Part shown: positions 41,826 to 50,327 of the stretch, piece after piece | Layout: every line of letters begins with the position of its first letter | Position numbering within the stretch: the stretch's first letter is position 1 | DNA from: Rugosimonospora acidiphila | Lineage (GTDB): Bacteria; Actinomycetota; Actinomycetes; Mycobacteriales; Micromonosporaceae | Direction: 5' to 3' | Length of the DNA stretch: 64,000 bases | Assembly (NCBI RefSeq): GCF_039543385.1 | Contig: NZ_BAABJQ010000004.1 | Coordinates: 62,001-126,000, forward strand | The notes under the pieces: model-generated | What the model was told of the DNA's origin: nothing | What the model saw: the letters and a program-made list of their open reading frames with translations, nothing else | Database searches by the model: none | Translations under genes and position numbers: made by a program

Positions 41826-41946
41826 GGGCGTGGCTGCTTAGCGGGCGTGGCTGCTTAGCGGGCGTGGCTGCTTAGCGGGCGTGGCTGCTTAGCGGGCGTG
41901 GCTGCTTAGCGGGCTTTGCGGGCCTAGCGGGCGTGGCGGCTTAGCG
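41826..41946. repeat. 17-bp minisatellite, five perfect copies plus degenerate copies
   Basis: GGGCGTGGCTGCTTAGC is repeated exactly five times head to tail (41826-41910), then two altered copies reach about 41946. Imperfect GGGCGTGGC units precede it from about 41807. The array lies in the 529-bp divergent region between the coiled-coil gene and rnd. The rest of that region shows only the rnd promoter and no supported gene. Confidence 0.95.
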
Positions 41947-42191
41947 GAAGCGCTCGACGGGATTCGGCGCGGATGAAACGGAGGCGGTCGATCAGACGCA
42001 TTGATCACCGGCACACGTCCTCCCATGGACGTACGGCTGACGGTATCGACGCCACGCCACCCCGGCCCCGTACCGGGCAGTCGGCGACGTACCGCCCCAC
42101 TTGGGATCTTGCGACCCGGCGATTGGGTCTCAGCTCTGCGGCGATACGGCGCGCCGGACGAGGCTGTGAACAGACGGCGCCACCGGCACCG

Positions 42192-42197
42192 TAAGTT
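42192..42197 (+). promoter_or_regulatory. -10 element, leaderless rnd start
   Basis: TAAGTT ends six bases before GTG 42204. No ribosome-binding site precedes the GTG. Confidence 0.55.
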
Positions 42198-42203
42198 GTA
42201 TAG

Positions 42204-43586
42204 GTGACCGACGAAACACCTGGGCGCTCCCGGGACATGAAGAGTCGGGACCGGAACAGCGGAAACCAACCCGTATCCAACGAAAGCGCTCCGGACCGGC
42301 CACCGTTGACAGCGACGGACGAGTTCGAACCGGACGCCCTCGACGGTGGTGAACAGCCCGTCCCGCTCACCGAGCCGCGCGACGGTACGCCCGATCCCGT
42401 GACCACCCAGGCCGAGCTGGCCGAGGTCGTGGCGCGTTTCGCGGCGGGCTCCGGTCCCGTCGCCGTGGACGCCGAACGCGCCTCCGGCTACCGGTACACC
42501 CATCGGGCCTACCTGGTGCAGCTGCGCCGGGCCGGCGCCGGTACCGCGCTGATCGACCCGGTTCCGTTTGGCGACCTGTCCGTGCTGGGCAAGGCCATCC
42601 AGGACGAGGAGTGGATCCTCCACGCCGCCAGTCAGGACCTGCCCTGCCTCGCCGAGATCGGGCTGCGCCCCGAGCGGCTGTTCGACACGGAACTGGCCGC
42701 CCGGCTGGCCGGATTCGAACGGGTCGGTCTGGCCGCCCTGACCGAGCAGCTGCTCGGTTACACGCTGGAGAAGCACCACTCGGCGGCCGACTGGTCCAAC
42801 CGGCCGCTGCCGCGCTCCTGGCTGACCTATGCCGCGCTGGACGTCGAACTGCTCGTCGACCTGCGCGACCTGCTGGCCGCGGAGCTCGCCCGGCAGGGCA
42901 AGGCGGACTGGGCCGGCGAGGAGTTCGCCGCGCTGGTGGCGCACGGTGCCACCCCGAACCGGTCCCGCCCAGATCCGTGGCGGCGCACCTCGGGCATCCA
43001 CAAGGTGCGCGGGCCGCGCGCCCTGGCCCGGGTGCGGGCACTGTGGTACGCGCGGGACGCCATCGCCAAGCGCCGAGACAGCGCGCCCGGCCGGGTACTG
43101 CCCGACGCCGCGATCATCGCCGCCGCCGACGCCGACCCGAAGGACGAACGGGCGCTGCTGGCCCTGCCCGGATACGGTGGCCGGTCCATCCGCCGGTCGT
43201 CCCGGGTCTGGCTGGACGCCCTCGATGAGGCGCGCCAGCTGCCCAGCGACGAGCTGCCGGTGACCCCGCCCAGCGAGGGCCCGCCGCCACCGCATCGGTG
43301 GGCCGAGCGCGATCCGGCCGCCGCCGCCCGGCTGGCCCGCTGCCGGGAGGCGGTCAGCAAGCTGGCCACCGCACACACGCTGCCGCCGGAGAACCTGCTC
43401 ACTCCGGACACCATCCGCCGGCTGGCCTGGGATCCGCCCGAGCCGGCCGACGAGGCCGCGGTGCGGGCGGTACTGGCCGGGCATGGGGCTCGCCAGTGGC
43501 AGATCGACCTGACCGCCGCCGCGCTCACCCACGCCCTACCAGTACCGCCCAGCCCACTGCCGCCCGCCGAGGCCGAGGCGGGGTGA
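42204..43586 (+). CDS. rnd: Ribonuclease D-like 3'-5' exoribonuclease (HRDC)
   Basis: A 460-residue DEDDy exonuclease that trims RNA 3' ends. Catalytic residues are all present: D89 and E91 in VDAERASG, D145 in AASQDLPCL, Y209 and D213 in YAALDVELL. An HRDC domain follows (ALARVRALWYARDAIAKRRD, about 275-345), then a C-terminal second HRDC-like region. An acidic disordered N-terminus of about 65 residues precedes the nuclease domain. The start is leaderless GTG 42204. It lies upstream of fadA-fadB, a conserved actinobacterial order, with a hairpin between. Confidence 0.92.
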   Translation: MTDETPGRSRDMKSRDRNSGNQPVSNESAPDRPPLTATDEFEPDALDGGEQPVPLTEPRDGTPDPVTTQAELAEVVARFAAGSGPVAVDAERASGYRYTHRAYLVQLRRAGAGTALIDPVPFGDLSVLGKAIQDEEWILHAASQDLPCLAEIGLRPERLFDTELAARLAGFERVGLAALTEQLLGYTLEKHHSAADWSNRPLPRSWLTYAALDVELLVDLRDLLAAELARQGKADWAGEEFAALVAHGATPNRSRPDPWRRTSGIHKVRGPRALARVRALWYARDAIAKRRDSAPGRVLPDAAIIAAADADPKDERALLALPGYGGRSIRRSSRVWLDALDEARQLPSDELPVTPPSEGPPPPHRWAERDPAAAARLARCREAVSKLATAHTLPPENLLTPDTIRRLAWDPPEPADEAAVRAVLAGHGARQWQIDLTAAALTHALPVPPSPLPPAEAEAG

Positions 43587-43591
43587 TCGTG

Positions 43592-43622
43592 CCTACCGGG
43601 CCGGCCCTTCCGGTCCGGTAGG
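43592..43622 (+). terminator. Terminator hairpin after rnd
   Basis: CCTACCGG (43592-43599) pairs with CCGGTAGG (43615-43622). A G.T pair and four more G-C pairs extend the stem to about 13 bp around a CCCTT loop. It begins 5 bp past the rnd stop and separates it from fadA. Confidence 0.7.
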
Positions 43623-43761
43623 GCGCGCCCGGTCGGGGTCGCACGGTCGGGGTCTCCCGGCGGCAGGGATGAGTGACCTGGGGCACAGCGGGGCGGTTCC
43701 CGACCCATAGTTACTGACGAGTAGCATCGTTGGTTGACACCGTCTCTTCCTGGAGGCTCCC

Positions 43762-45075
43762 GTGCCCGGCTCCACTGACTCCCGGTCGCCCGGCGACGCT
43801 ACGGCGGGCCGTCTGACCGCGCCCCCCGATTCCCCGGCGCCACTGACGGCCGATGCCGGCCGCCCGCGGCAGCACTCGCGCCCGACCACCGTTCGTGAGG
43901 TCGTCTTCGTCGACGGCGTACGCGTGCCGTTCGGCAAGGCCGGCGGCATGTACGCCAACACCCGCGCCGACGATCTCGTCATCCGCTGCATCCGCGAACT
44001 GCTGCGGCGCAACCCCGGCCTGCCCCCCGAGCGGGTCGACGAGGTGGCCATCGCCGCCACCACCCAGATCGGCGACCAGGGACTGACCATCGGCCGCACC
44101 GCCGCACTCCTGGCCGGCTTGCCCAAGTCCGTACCGGGCTTCGCCATCGACCGCATGTGTGCCGGCGCCATGACGGCGGTCACCACTGTCTCCTCCGGGA
44201 TAGCGATCGGCGCCTACGACGTGGCCATCGCCGGCGGCGTCGAGCACATGGGGCGGCACCCGATGGGCGAGGGCGTCGACCCGAACCCGCGGATCCTCGC
44301 CGAGAAGCTCGTGGACCCGTCCGCGCTGGTGATGGGCTCGACGGCGGAGAACCTGCACGACCGCCTGCCGGCCGTCACCAAGGAGCGGGCCGACCGGTTC
44401 GCGCTGGCCAGCCAGCAGAAGACCGCCAAGGCGTACGCCAACGGCAAGCTGCAGCCCGACCTGGTCCCGATGGCCACCCGCGACCCGGAGGCCGGCTGGT
44501 CGCTGGCCACCGTGGACGAGGCCCCGCGCGACACGAGCCTGGAGAAGCTGGGCAGCCTCAAGACGCCGTTCCGCCCGCACGGCCGGGTGACGGCGGGCAA
44601 CGCGGCCGGAATCAACGACGGCGCGACCGCCTGCCTGCTGGCCGCCGAGGACGTGGCGACCGAACTGGGCCTGCCGGTGTCCATGCGGCTGATCAGCTAC
44701 GGATTCGTCGGCGTCGAGCCGGAGGTCATGGGGTACGGGCCGATCCCGTCCACCGAGAAGGCCCTGCGCCTGGCCGGACTGTCCATTGAGGACATCGGCC
44801 TGTTCGAGCTCAACGAGGCGTTCGCCGTGCAGGTACTGGCGTTCCTCGACCACTTCGGCATCGCCGACGACGACGAGCGGGTCAACCCGTGGGGCGGCGC
44901 GATCGCGATCGGGCACCCGCTGGCCTCCTCCGGGGTCCGGCTGATGACCCAACTGGCCCGCGAGTTCGGCGAGCACCCCGAGGTGCGGTACGGGCTCACC
45001 GCCATGTGCATCGGCATCGGCATGGGCGGCACCGTGATCTGGGAGAACCCACACTGGGAGGGGCAGAAGCAGTGA
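43762..45075 (+). CDS. fadA: Acetyl-CoA C-acyltransferase (thiolase)
   Basis: A 437-residue thiolase that cleaves 3-ketoacyl-CoA in the last step of beta-oxidation. The active-site residues are C133 (DRMCAGAM), H385 (IAIGHPLA) and C416 (TAMCIGIGMGGTVIW). An N-terminal extension of about 45 residues, rich in Pro and Ser, precedes the fold. GTG 43762 has GGAGG upstream. It is followed 76 bp later by fadB, with which it forms the usual FadAB complex. Confidence 0.95.
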   Translation: MPGSTDSRSPGDATAGRLTAPPDSPAPLTADAGRPRQHSRPTTVREVVFVDGVRVPFGKAGGMYANTRADDLVIRCIRELLRRNPGLPPERVDEVAIAATTQIGDQGLTIGRTAALLAGLPKSVPGFAIDRMCAGAMTAVTTVSSGIAIGAYDVAIAGGVEHMGRHPMGEGVDPNPRILAEKLVDPSALVMGSTAENLHDRLPAVTKERADRFALASQQKTAKAYANGKLQPDLVPMATRDPEAGWSLATVDEAPRDTSLEKLGSLKTPFRPHGRVTAGNAAGINDGATACLLAAEDVATELGLPVSMRLISYGFVGVEPEVMGYGPIPSTEKALRLAGLSIEDIGLFELNEAFAVQVLAFLDHFGIADDDERVNPWGGAIAIGHPLASSGVRLMTQLAREFGEHPEVRYGLTAMCIGIGMGGTVIWENPHWEGQKQ

Positions 45076-45137
45076 GCGAGCGCCAGCGAGCGAACCAGAG
45101 TTGCAGCGCATTCGTGCCTCATGTCGGACCGCAGCGA

Positions 45138-45157
45138 AGCGAGGATCCGGCATGAGC
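45138..45157 (+). repeat. 20-base element shared with the sugar permease start (copy 2)
   Basis: AGCGAGGATCCGGCATGAGC covers the ribosome-binding site and first codons of fadB and is identical to the minus-strand sequence at 22903-22922. Just upstream (45072-45100) lies GAGCGAGCGCCAGCGAGCGA, another GAGCG-rich repeat, so the whole 76-bp fadA-fadB gap looks like one dispersed element. Confidence 0.85.
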
Positions 45158-47215
45158 ACCCCGGAGTTCGCGTCCGAGATCGTCACCAAGGCGCTGCTGC
45201 GCCAGGTCAACGTGCCCGGCCTGGCCAAGCCGGCAGCACTGATCACTCTCGACAACGGGCACGACCACAAGAAGCCCAACACGTTCGGGCCGGCCGGCCT
45301 GGCCAGCCTGGACGCCGCGCTCGACCAGGCGCTGGCCGCCGAGCCGGCGTTCATCGCGGTCACCGGCAAGCCGTACATCTTCGCGGTCGGCGCCGACATC
45401 ACCGGCATGCCGCTGATCCGCGACCGCGAGCAGGCGCTGGAGATCGGCCGGCTCGGCCACCGCGTCTTCAAGCGGCTGAAGGACTCCACCGTCCCGACGT
45501 TCGCGTTCGTCAACGGCGCGGTCATGGGCGGCGGCCTGGAGTTGGCCCTGCACTGTCACTACCGCACCCTCTCCGGCGGGGCGGCCGCGGTCGCGTTCCC
45601 CGAGGTGTCGCTGGGCATCATCCCGGGCTGGGGCGGCAGCCAGCTGCTGCCCAACCTGATCGGCGTCATCGGCGCGGCCCAGATGATCGTGCAGAACCCG
45701 TTGCAGATGAACAGGATGCTGCGCCCGGCCGAGGCCCGCGAGCTTGGCATCTTCGACGAGCTGTTCGAGCCGGCCGACTTCCTGGAGCGGTCGCTCGGGT
45801 GGGCCGCCGCGGTGGTGAACGGCCAGACCGAGGTCCAGCGGCCCGAGGTGGACCGCAGCGAGATGTGGGATGCCGTGCTGGGCTTCGCCCGCCAGCAGCT
45901 CGACGAGCGGCTGCACGGCGGGCCACTGGCGCCGTACCGGGCGCTGGACCTGCTCGCGCTGGCCAAGACGGCGAGCTTCGAGGACGGTACGGCGGCCGAG
46001 GACGAGGCGCTCGCCGACCTGCTGATGACCGACCAGCAGCGAGCCAGCCTGTACGCCTTCGATCTCGTACAGCGCCGCGCCAAGCGGCCGGCCGGGGCGC
46101 CCAGCCCGGGGCTGGCCCGCGAGGTCACCAAGGTGGGCATCGTGGGAGCCGGCCTGATGGCCGGCCAGATCGCGCTGCTGTTCGCCCGCCGGCTGGAGGT
46201 ACCGGTCGTGCTGACCGACCTCGACCAGGCCCGGGTGGACAAGGGCGTGGCCTACGTGCACCAGGAGATCGACAAGCTGGTCGGCAAGGGCCGGCTCGAC
46301 CCGGGCAAGGCGGCCAAGCTGCGCGGCCTGGTCACCGGCGACGTGGACAAGGCCGGGTTCGCCGACGCGGAACTGGTCATCGAGGCGGTGTTCGAGGACC
46401 TCGAGGTCAAGAAGCAGGTCTGGGCCGAAGTCGAGAAGATCGTCGGGCCGGAGTGCGTGCTGGCGACCAACACGTCCTCGCTGTCCGTGACCGGGATGGC
46501 CGAGCACCTGGAGCACCCCGAGCGGGTGGTCGGGTTCCACTTCTTCAACCCCGTCGCGGTGATGCCGCTGCTGGAGATCGTGCGCGGGGCCAGGACCGAC
46601 GACGCCTCGCTGGCCACCGCGTTCGCGGTCGGCAAGCAGCTGCGCAAGTCCTGCGTACTGGTCAAGGACGCGCCGTCCTTCGTGGTCAACCGGCTGCTCA
46701 CCCGGTTCCTCGGGGAGATCCTCTCGGCGATCGACGAGGGTACCCCGCTGGACGTGGCCAACGAGGCGCTGGACCCGCTCGGGCTGCCGATGCGGCCGCT
46801 CGCCCTGCTGACCATGGTCGGCCCGGCGGTGGCGGCCCACGTCGGGCAGACCCTGCACGAGGCGTTCCCCGACCGGTTCGGGGTCAGCGAGAACCTGGGT
46901 CGCGTGGTGGCGGCCGGCAAGCCGCTGACCGACCGGGACGGCGCCATCAACGCGGAGGTCGCCGCACTGTTCCAACTCGGCGACACCGCACTGACCGCCG
47001 AGCAGGTGCGCGACCGGGCGCTGCGGGCGCTGGCCCAGGAGGCCCGGCTGATGCTAGACGAGGGCGTGGTCGCCGAGGCTCAGGACATCGACCTGTGCAT
47101 GATCCTCGGGGCCGGCTGGCCGTTCCACCTCGGCGGCGTCACGCCGTACCTGGACCGGGCCGGCTACGCGCAGCCGCGCTTCCTGGCGCCCGGGGTGGCC
47201 AGCCTCCCGGCCTGA
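45152..47215 (+). CDS. fadB: Fatty-acid oxidation protein: enoyl-CoA hydratase/3-hydroxyacyl-CoA dehydrogenase
   Basis: A 687-residue fusion. The N-terminal crotonase domain (to about 300) has GADITGM and GGGLELALHCHYR with oxyanion-hole glycines, and AFPEVSLGIIPGWGGSQ. The 3-hydroxyacyl-CoA dehydrogenase part begins with the NAD motif VGIVGAGLMAGQIA (G329 onward). It continues with ATNTSSLSVTGMAEHLEHPE and catalytic-type FHFFNPVAVMPL, and ends in two helical C-terminal domains. ATG 45152 is preferred over the longer frame because of GAGG at seven bases. It partners with FadA. Confidence 0.95.
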   Translation: MSTPEFASEIVTKALLRQVNVPGLAKPAALITLDNGHDHKKPNTFGPAGLASLDAALDQALAAEPAFIAVTGKPYIFAVGADITGMPLIRDREQALEIGRLGHRVFKRLKDSTVPTFAFVNGAVMGGGLELALHCHYRTLSGGAAAVAFPEVSLGIIPGWGGSQLLPNLIGVIGAAQMIVQNPLQMNRMLRPAEARELGIFDELFEPADFLERSLGWAAAVVNGQTEVQRPEVDRSEMWDAVLGFARQQLDERLHGGPLAPYRALDLLALAKTASFEDGTAAEDEALADLLMTDQQRASLYAFDLVQRRAKRPAGAPSPGLAREVTKVGIVGAGLMAGQIALLFARRLEVPVVLTDLDQARVDKGVAYVHQEIDKLVGKGRLDPGKAAKLRGLVTGDVDKAGFADAELVIEAVFEDLEVKKQVWAEVEKIVGPECVLATNTSSLSVTGMAEHLEHPERVVGFHFFNPVAVMPLLEIVRGARTDDASLATAFAVGKQLRKSCVLVKDAPSFVVNRLLTRFLGEILSAIDEGTPLDVANEALDPLGLPMRPLALLTMVGPAVAAHVGQTLHEAFPDRFGVSENLGRVVAAGKPLTDRDGAINAEVAALFQLGDTALTAEQVRDRALRALAQEARLMLDEGVVAEAQDIDLCMILGAGWPFHLGGVTPYLDRAGYAQPRFLAPGVASLPA

Positions 47216-47273
47216 CCACGCACAGCTGTGTCGCGGGCGCTCCTACCGTCGCGGTCGGGGCGCCCGTCGCCGT

Positions 47274-47747
47274 CTACCCCAGCGGCGGCTCGGTGGCCGG
47301 GTCCTCCAGCCCGACCTGCTGCTGCGACGCCTCCGGGGCGGCGACCCGCTGCGGGGCGGGAGGGGTCGTCGCGGCGCGCTCGGCCGCCGAGCGCACCACG
47401 CAGAACTCGTTGCCCTCGGGGTCGGCCAGCACTACCCAACCCTGGCCATCCGGCAGCCTCCGGTCGTCGACCATCCTGGCGCCGAGCACGATGAGCCGGT
47501 CCGTTTCCTGGTCGCGTCCGGTATCCGGCTGGAGGTCCAGGTGCAGCCGGTTCTTCGCGGACTTGCCCTCCGGTACCCGAAGGAACAGCAGCGCCGGCCC
47601 GGCCCCGTCCGGAGCGACGAGCGCGGCCCCGTCGTCGCCCGGTACGTCGTCCGGATGCCGCGGGTACCCGGTGGCCTCCTGCCAGAACGCGGACAGCGCC
47701 CACGGGTCCGCGCAGTCGAAGGTGACGTTGCGCACGGAAGCGGTCAT
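47274..47747 (-). CDS. VOC-superfamily glyoxalase-like protein
   Basis: A 157-residue protein with one glyoxalase/bleomycin-resistance module of the Glyoxalase_6 type. It begins VRNVTFDCADPWALSAFWQEA; the centre is RLHLDLQPDTGRDQETDRLI (metal-ligand His), and the end is GWVVLADPEGNEFCVV (metal-ligand Glu). A Pro/Ala-rich tail of 30 residues follows. Members serve as metal-dependent isomerases, dioxygenases or binding proteins; the role is unknown. ATG 47747 is preferred to GTG 47765. It lies 41 bp downstream of gntK on the same strand. Confidence 0.82.
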   Translation of the reverse strand: MTASVRNVTFDCADPWALSAFWQEATGYPRHPDDVPGDDGAALVAPDGAGPALLFLRVPEGKSAKNRLHLDLQPDTGRDQETDRLIVLGARMVDDRRLPDGQGWVVLADPEGNEFCVVRSAAERAATTPPAPQRVAAPEASQQQVGLEDPATEPPLG

Positions 47748-47788
47748 GGCGTCACGCTCGCACACCCGGGCGGACAGGCGCGACCCGC

Positions 47789-48304
47789 TTACCGACTCGC
47801 GAGGTCTCCGTCCAGGCCGCTGATGATCTCATCCACAACCTGCCGGGGGGTGCCGCCGATGGCGATCGTGAGGACGTTCTCGTCGGCGGTCGGCTCCTCC
47901 AGATCGGCGAACTGGCTGTCCAGCAGCTCGGCGCGGAAGAAGTGCCCCTGCCGGGCGGTCAGCCGCGACTGGATCAGTTCGCGGCTGCCCTCCAGATAGA
48001 CGAACTTGACGTGCGGGCGGCGCAGCAGGTCGCGGTACGCGTGCTTGAGCGCCGAGCAGGTCACCACGGCGGGCTGCTCGGCGGTGATCTGGATGTCGAT
48101 CCAGGCGCCGATGGCGTGCAGCCACGGCCAGCGGTCCTCGTCGGTGAGCGGGTGCCCCTGCGCCATCTTCTCGACGTTGGCCGCCGAGTGGAAGTCGTCG
48201 GCCTCGGCGTACTGCCAGCCCAGCTCGCCGGCCAGCATGGCGCCGATGGTGGACTTTCCGCTGCCGGAGACGCCCATCACGACGATGATCGAGTGTTTCG
48301 CCAC
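47789..48304 (-). CDS. gntK: Gluconokinase
   Basis: A 171-residue carbohydrate kinase. The P-loop GVSGSGKST is at residues 11-19. EADDFHSAANVEKMAQGHPLTDEDRWPWL is the gluconokinase-specific stretch, then TCSALKHAYRDLLRR and FVYLEGSRELIQSRLTARQGHFF. It makes 6-phosphogluconate from gluconate. No gluconate permease or GntR regulator is next to it. GTG 48304 follows a TATGTT box by six bases (leaderless), so it is probably transcribed separately from the histidine kinase 24 bp upstream. Confidence 0.93.
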   Translation of the reverse strand: MAKHSIIVVMGVSGSGKSTIGAMLAGELGWQYAEADDFHSAANVEKMAQGHPLTDEDRWPWLHAIGAWIDIQITAEQPAVVTCSALKHAYRDLLRRPHVKFVYLEGSRELIQSRLTARQGHFFRAELLDSQFADLEEPTADENVLTIAIGGTPRQVVDEIISGLDGDLASR

Positions 48305-48310
48305 CCGATC

Positions 48311-48316
48311 AACATA
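48311..48316 (-). promoter_or_regulatory. -10 element, leaderless gntK start
   Basis: On the minus strand TATGTT lies six bases before GTG 48304. This sits in the 24-bp gap after the histidine-kinase gene. Confidence 0.5.
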
Positions 48317-48328
48317 GCCTGACCGGCC

Positions 48329-49534
48329 TCAGCGCGCCGGAACGCTCGCGGACGCCGCCACCACCGGAGTGGTCGCCGCCGCCGGGAGCGTCACGGTCAC
48401 CTCCAGACCGCCGCCGGGCAGCACGACCGCGGTGACGGTGCCGCCGTGCGCGTCGCAGACCGCCCGGACGATCGACAGTCCGAGCCCGGAGCCGCGTACC
48501 CCCGTCCGCTCCCGGCCGCCCCGCCGGAACGGCTCGAACAGCCCGGGCAGGTCGGCCTGCTCCACCTCGAAGCCGGTGTTGCCGACCACCAGCGTCGCGT
48601 GCTCGTCGTCGGAGTAGGTGCGCACCCACAGCCGCCCCTGCAGGGTGTTGTAGCGCACCGCGTTCTCGATCAGGTTGCCGGCCAGCCGGTCGAGCAGGCT
48701 CGGGTCGCCGACCACCGGCGCCGGGTGCAGGTCGACGTCGACCGACAGGACGAGCCGGCGGGTCTCCGCCTGTACCGCGGACAGCGCCGAGGAGACCCCG
48801 GCGGACAGGTCGGCCGGTACCTTGCGGACCAGCCTGCGGCCCGCCTGGGCCTCCGTACGGGCGAGCACGAGCAGCGCCTCCACCAGCGCGTTGGCCCGCT
48901 CCGACGCGTCGCGCACCACGGTGCCCATCCGGCGGTACTCGGCCAGGTCGGCGTCCGGATCCGACATGGTGACGTCGATCTCGGTACGCATCACCGCCAG
49001 CGGCGTACGCAGCTCGTGCGAGGCATTGGCGACGAACCGTTTCTGCGTCTCGAACGAGCCGGCCAGCCGCTCCAGCATCGCGTCGAAGGTCGCGGCCAGC
49101 TCGGCCACCTCGTCGTCCGCACCGTCGTAGCGGATGCGCTGGTCCAGCGTCTCGCCGGACAGCCGCCGGGCGGTGGAGGTGACCCGGTGCAGTGGCCGCA
49201 GCGCCCGGCCGGCCACCACGTACGCCCCGGCCACCCCGACCAGGCTGATCGCCAGCACCGCGACCAGGCCCTTGACCAACAGTTCCCGCTCGGCGGAGCC
49301 GATCAGGTCATGCTGCCAAGTCCGGGCGTCCAGCTGCCGCCCGTCGGCCAGTACCACCTGGTTGCCGGCGGCCAGCATGTGCGAGGGGCGCAGTGCCTGG
49401 TGCACCACGAGCCAGGCGAGCAGCACGAGCAGGGCCGCCGCGCCGACCAGCAGGATCCCGTTGAGCAGGGTCAGCCGCAGCCGCAGCGTCGGACGCAGCC
49501 GGCCGCGCTCCCGCCGCCCGTCGTAGACGGTCAT
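48329..49534 (-). CDS. Two-component sensor histidine kinase
   Basis: A 401-residue membrane kinase. The first membrane segment (LLNGILLVGAAALLVLLAWLV) is followed by a short outer loop of about 35 residues. A second segment (GLVAVLAISLVGVAGAYVVA) is followed by HAMP (about 110-165). HisKA has the phospho-accepting His in NASHELRTPLAVMRTEID. HATPase_c has N-box NLIENAVRYN and G-boxes GSGLGLSIVRAV. The small outer loop suggests it senses envelope state rather than a large ligand. It overlaps the response-regulator stop (ATGA). Confidence 0.93.
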   Translation of the reverse strand: MTVYDGRRERGRLRPTLRLRLTLLNGILLVGAAALLVLLAWLVVHQALRPSHMLAAGNQVVLADGRQLDARTWQHDLIGSAERELLVKGLVAVLAISLVGVAGAYVVAGRALRPLHRVTSTARRLSGETLDQRIRYDGADDEVAELAATFDAMLERLAGSFETQKRFVANASHELRTPLAVMRTEIDVTMSDPDADLAEYRRMGTVVRDASERANALVEALLVLARTEAQAGRRLVRKVPADLSAGVSSALSAVQAETRRLVLSVDVDLHPAPVVGDPSLLDRLAGNLIENAVRYNTLQGRLWVRTYSDDEHATLVVGNTGFEVEQADLPGLFEPFRRGGRERTGVRGSGLGLSIVRAVCDAHGGTVTAVVLPGGGLEVTVTLPAAATTPVVAASASVPAR

Positions 49535-50208
49535 GCCGGTTCCGGTTCGGTGACCGTGACGCGGTAGCCCGCCCCCACCACGGTCTCGATCACTGGCGGG
49601 TCGCCCAGCTTCTTGCGCAGCGTCCCCACCGTCACCCGCACGGTCGTGGTGAACGGGTCGGCGTTCGCGTCCCAGACCCGTTCCAGCAGTTCCTCGCTGG
49701 AGACCACGGCACCGCGCGCCTTGATCAATTCTTCCAGGATGCCGAACTCCTTGCGGGTCAGGTCCAGCGTCCGGCCCGCCCGGCTGACCGAGCGCCTGGC
49801 CTGATCCAGCATCAGGTCGCCCACCGCCAGGACCGGAGGCGCCGCCGGGGTGGCCCGGCGGCCGAGCGCCCGTACCCGCGCGATCAGTTCGTCGAAGGCG
49901 AACGGCTTGGACAGGTAGTCGTCCGCGCCCAGCCCCAGCCCCTCGACCCGGTCCGCCACGCTGCCGCTGGCGGTGAGCATCAACACCCTGGTCAGCGCCC
50001 CCGACTTGACCAGGTCGGCGCAGATCTCGTCGCCGTGGATCCCGGGCAGGTCCCGGTCGAGGACCACCACGTCGTAACGGGTCACGAAGGCCATCTCGTG
50101 CCCGTCGCGACCGTCATAGGCGACGTCCACCGCCATGCCCACGCGCCGCAGCCCCCGCGCTATCGCGTCTGCGAGGTTCCGCTCGTCCTCGACCACCAGT
50201 ACCCGCAC
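49531..50208 (-). CDS. OmpR/PhoB-family response regulator
   Basis: A 225-residue regulator. The receiver domain has the acidic pair in VVEDERN, the phospho-Asp in VVVLDRDLPG (about 52), Thr in MLTASGS and Lys in LSKPFAF. The C-terminal winged helix contains LTRKEFGILEELIKARGAVV and TVRVTVGTLRKKLGDPPVIETVVGAGYRV. GTG 50208 has GGAGGT at five bases, clearly better than ATG 50229. The receiver reads LDRD rather than the more usual LDxx-LP with a hydrophobic residue. Targets are unknown. Confidence 0.93.
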   Translation of the reverse strand: MRVLVVEDERNLADAIARGLRRVGMAVDVAYDGRDGHEMAFVTRYDVVVLDRDLPGIHGDEICADLVKSGALTRVLMLTASGSVADRVEGLGLGADDYLSKPFAFDELIARVRALGRRATPAAPPVLAVGDLMLDQARRSVSRAGRTLDLTRKEFGILEELIKARGAVVSSEELLERVWDANADPFTTTVRVTVGTLRKKLGDPPVIETVVGAGYRVTVTEPEPA

Positions 50209-50294
50209 GCCTACCTCCGGCCGGCTCATCCACCCTGAACAGCGTAGAACCCCCGGTCGCGCCGGCCCGGCCTCATGATGATCATGGAGGTATC

Positions 50295-50314
50295 GCCGGT
50301 GACGCATCACCGGC
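50295..50314 (-). terminator. Terminator hairpin after the beta-propeller genes
   Basis: GCCGGTGA (50295-50302) pairs with TCACCGGC (50307-50314) around a CGCA loop, 14 bp beyond the stop of the second PQQ-type gene. It separates that pair from the two-component genes. A smaller CATGAT/ATCATG repeat lies at about 50273-50285. Confidence 0.6.
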
Positions 50315-50327
50315 CAAAGCCCTCGAA

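Noticed and set aside
41826..41946. CRISPR array
   Set aside because: The repeats are directly adjacent with no unique spacers, and there are no cas genes.
41973..42194. 73-residue open frame upstream of rnd
   Set aside because: Arg/Thr-rich with no ribosome-binding site, ends just inside the rnd promoter region, and has no recognisable similarity.
47274..50208. One operon from response regulator through VOC protein
   Set aside because: A TATGTT box six bases before the gntK GTG indicates an independent promoter, so co-transcription is not assumed, although read-through is possible.
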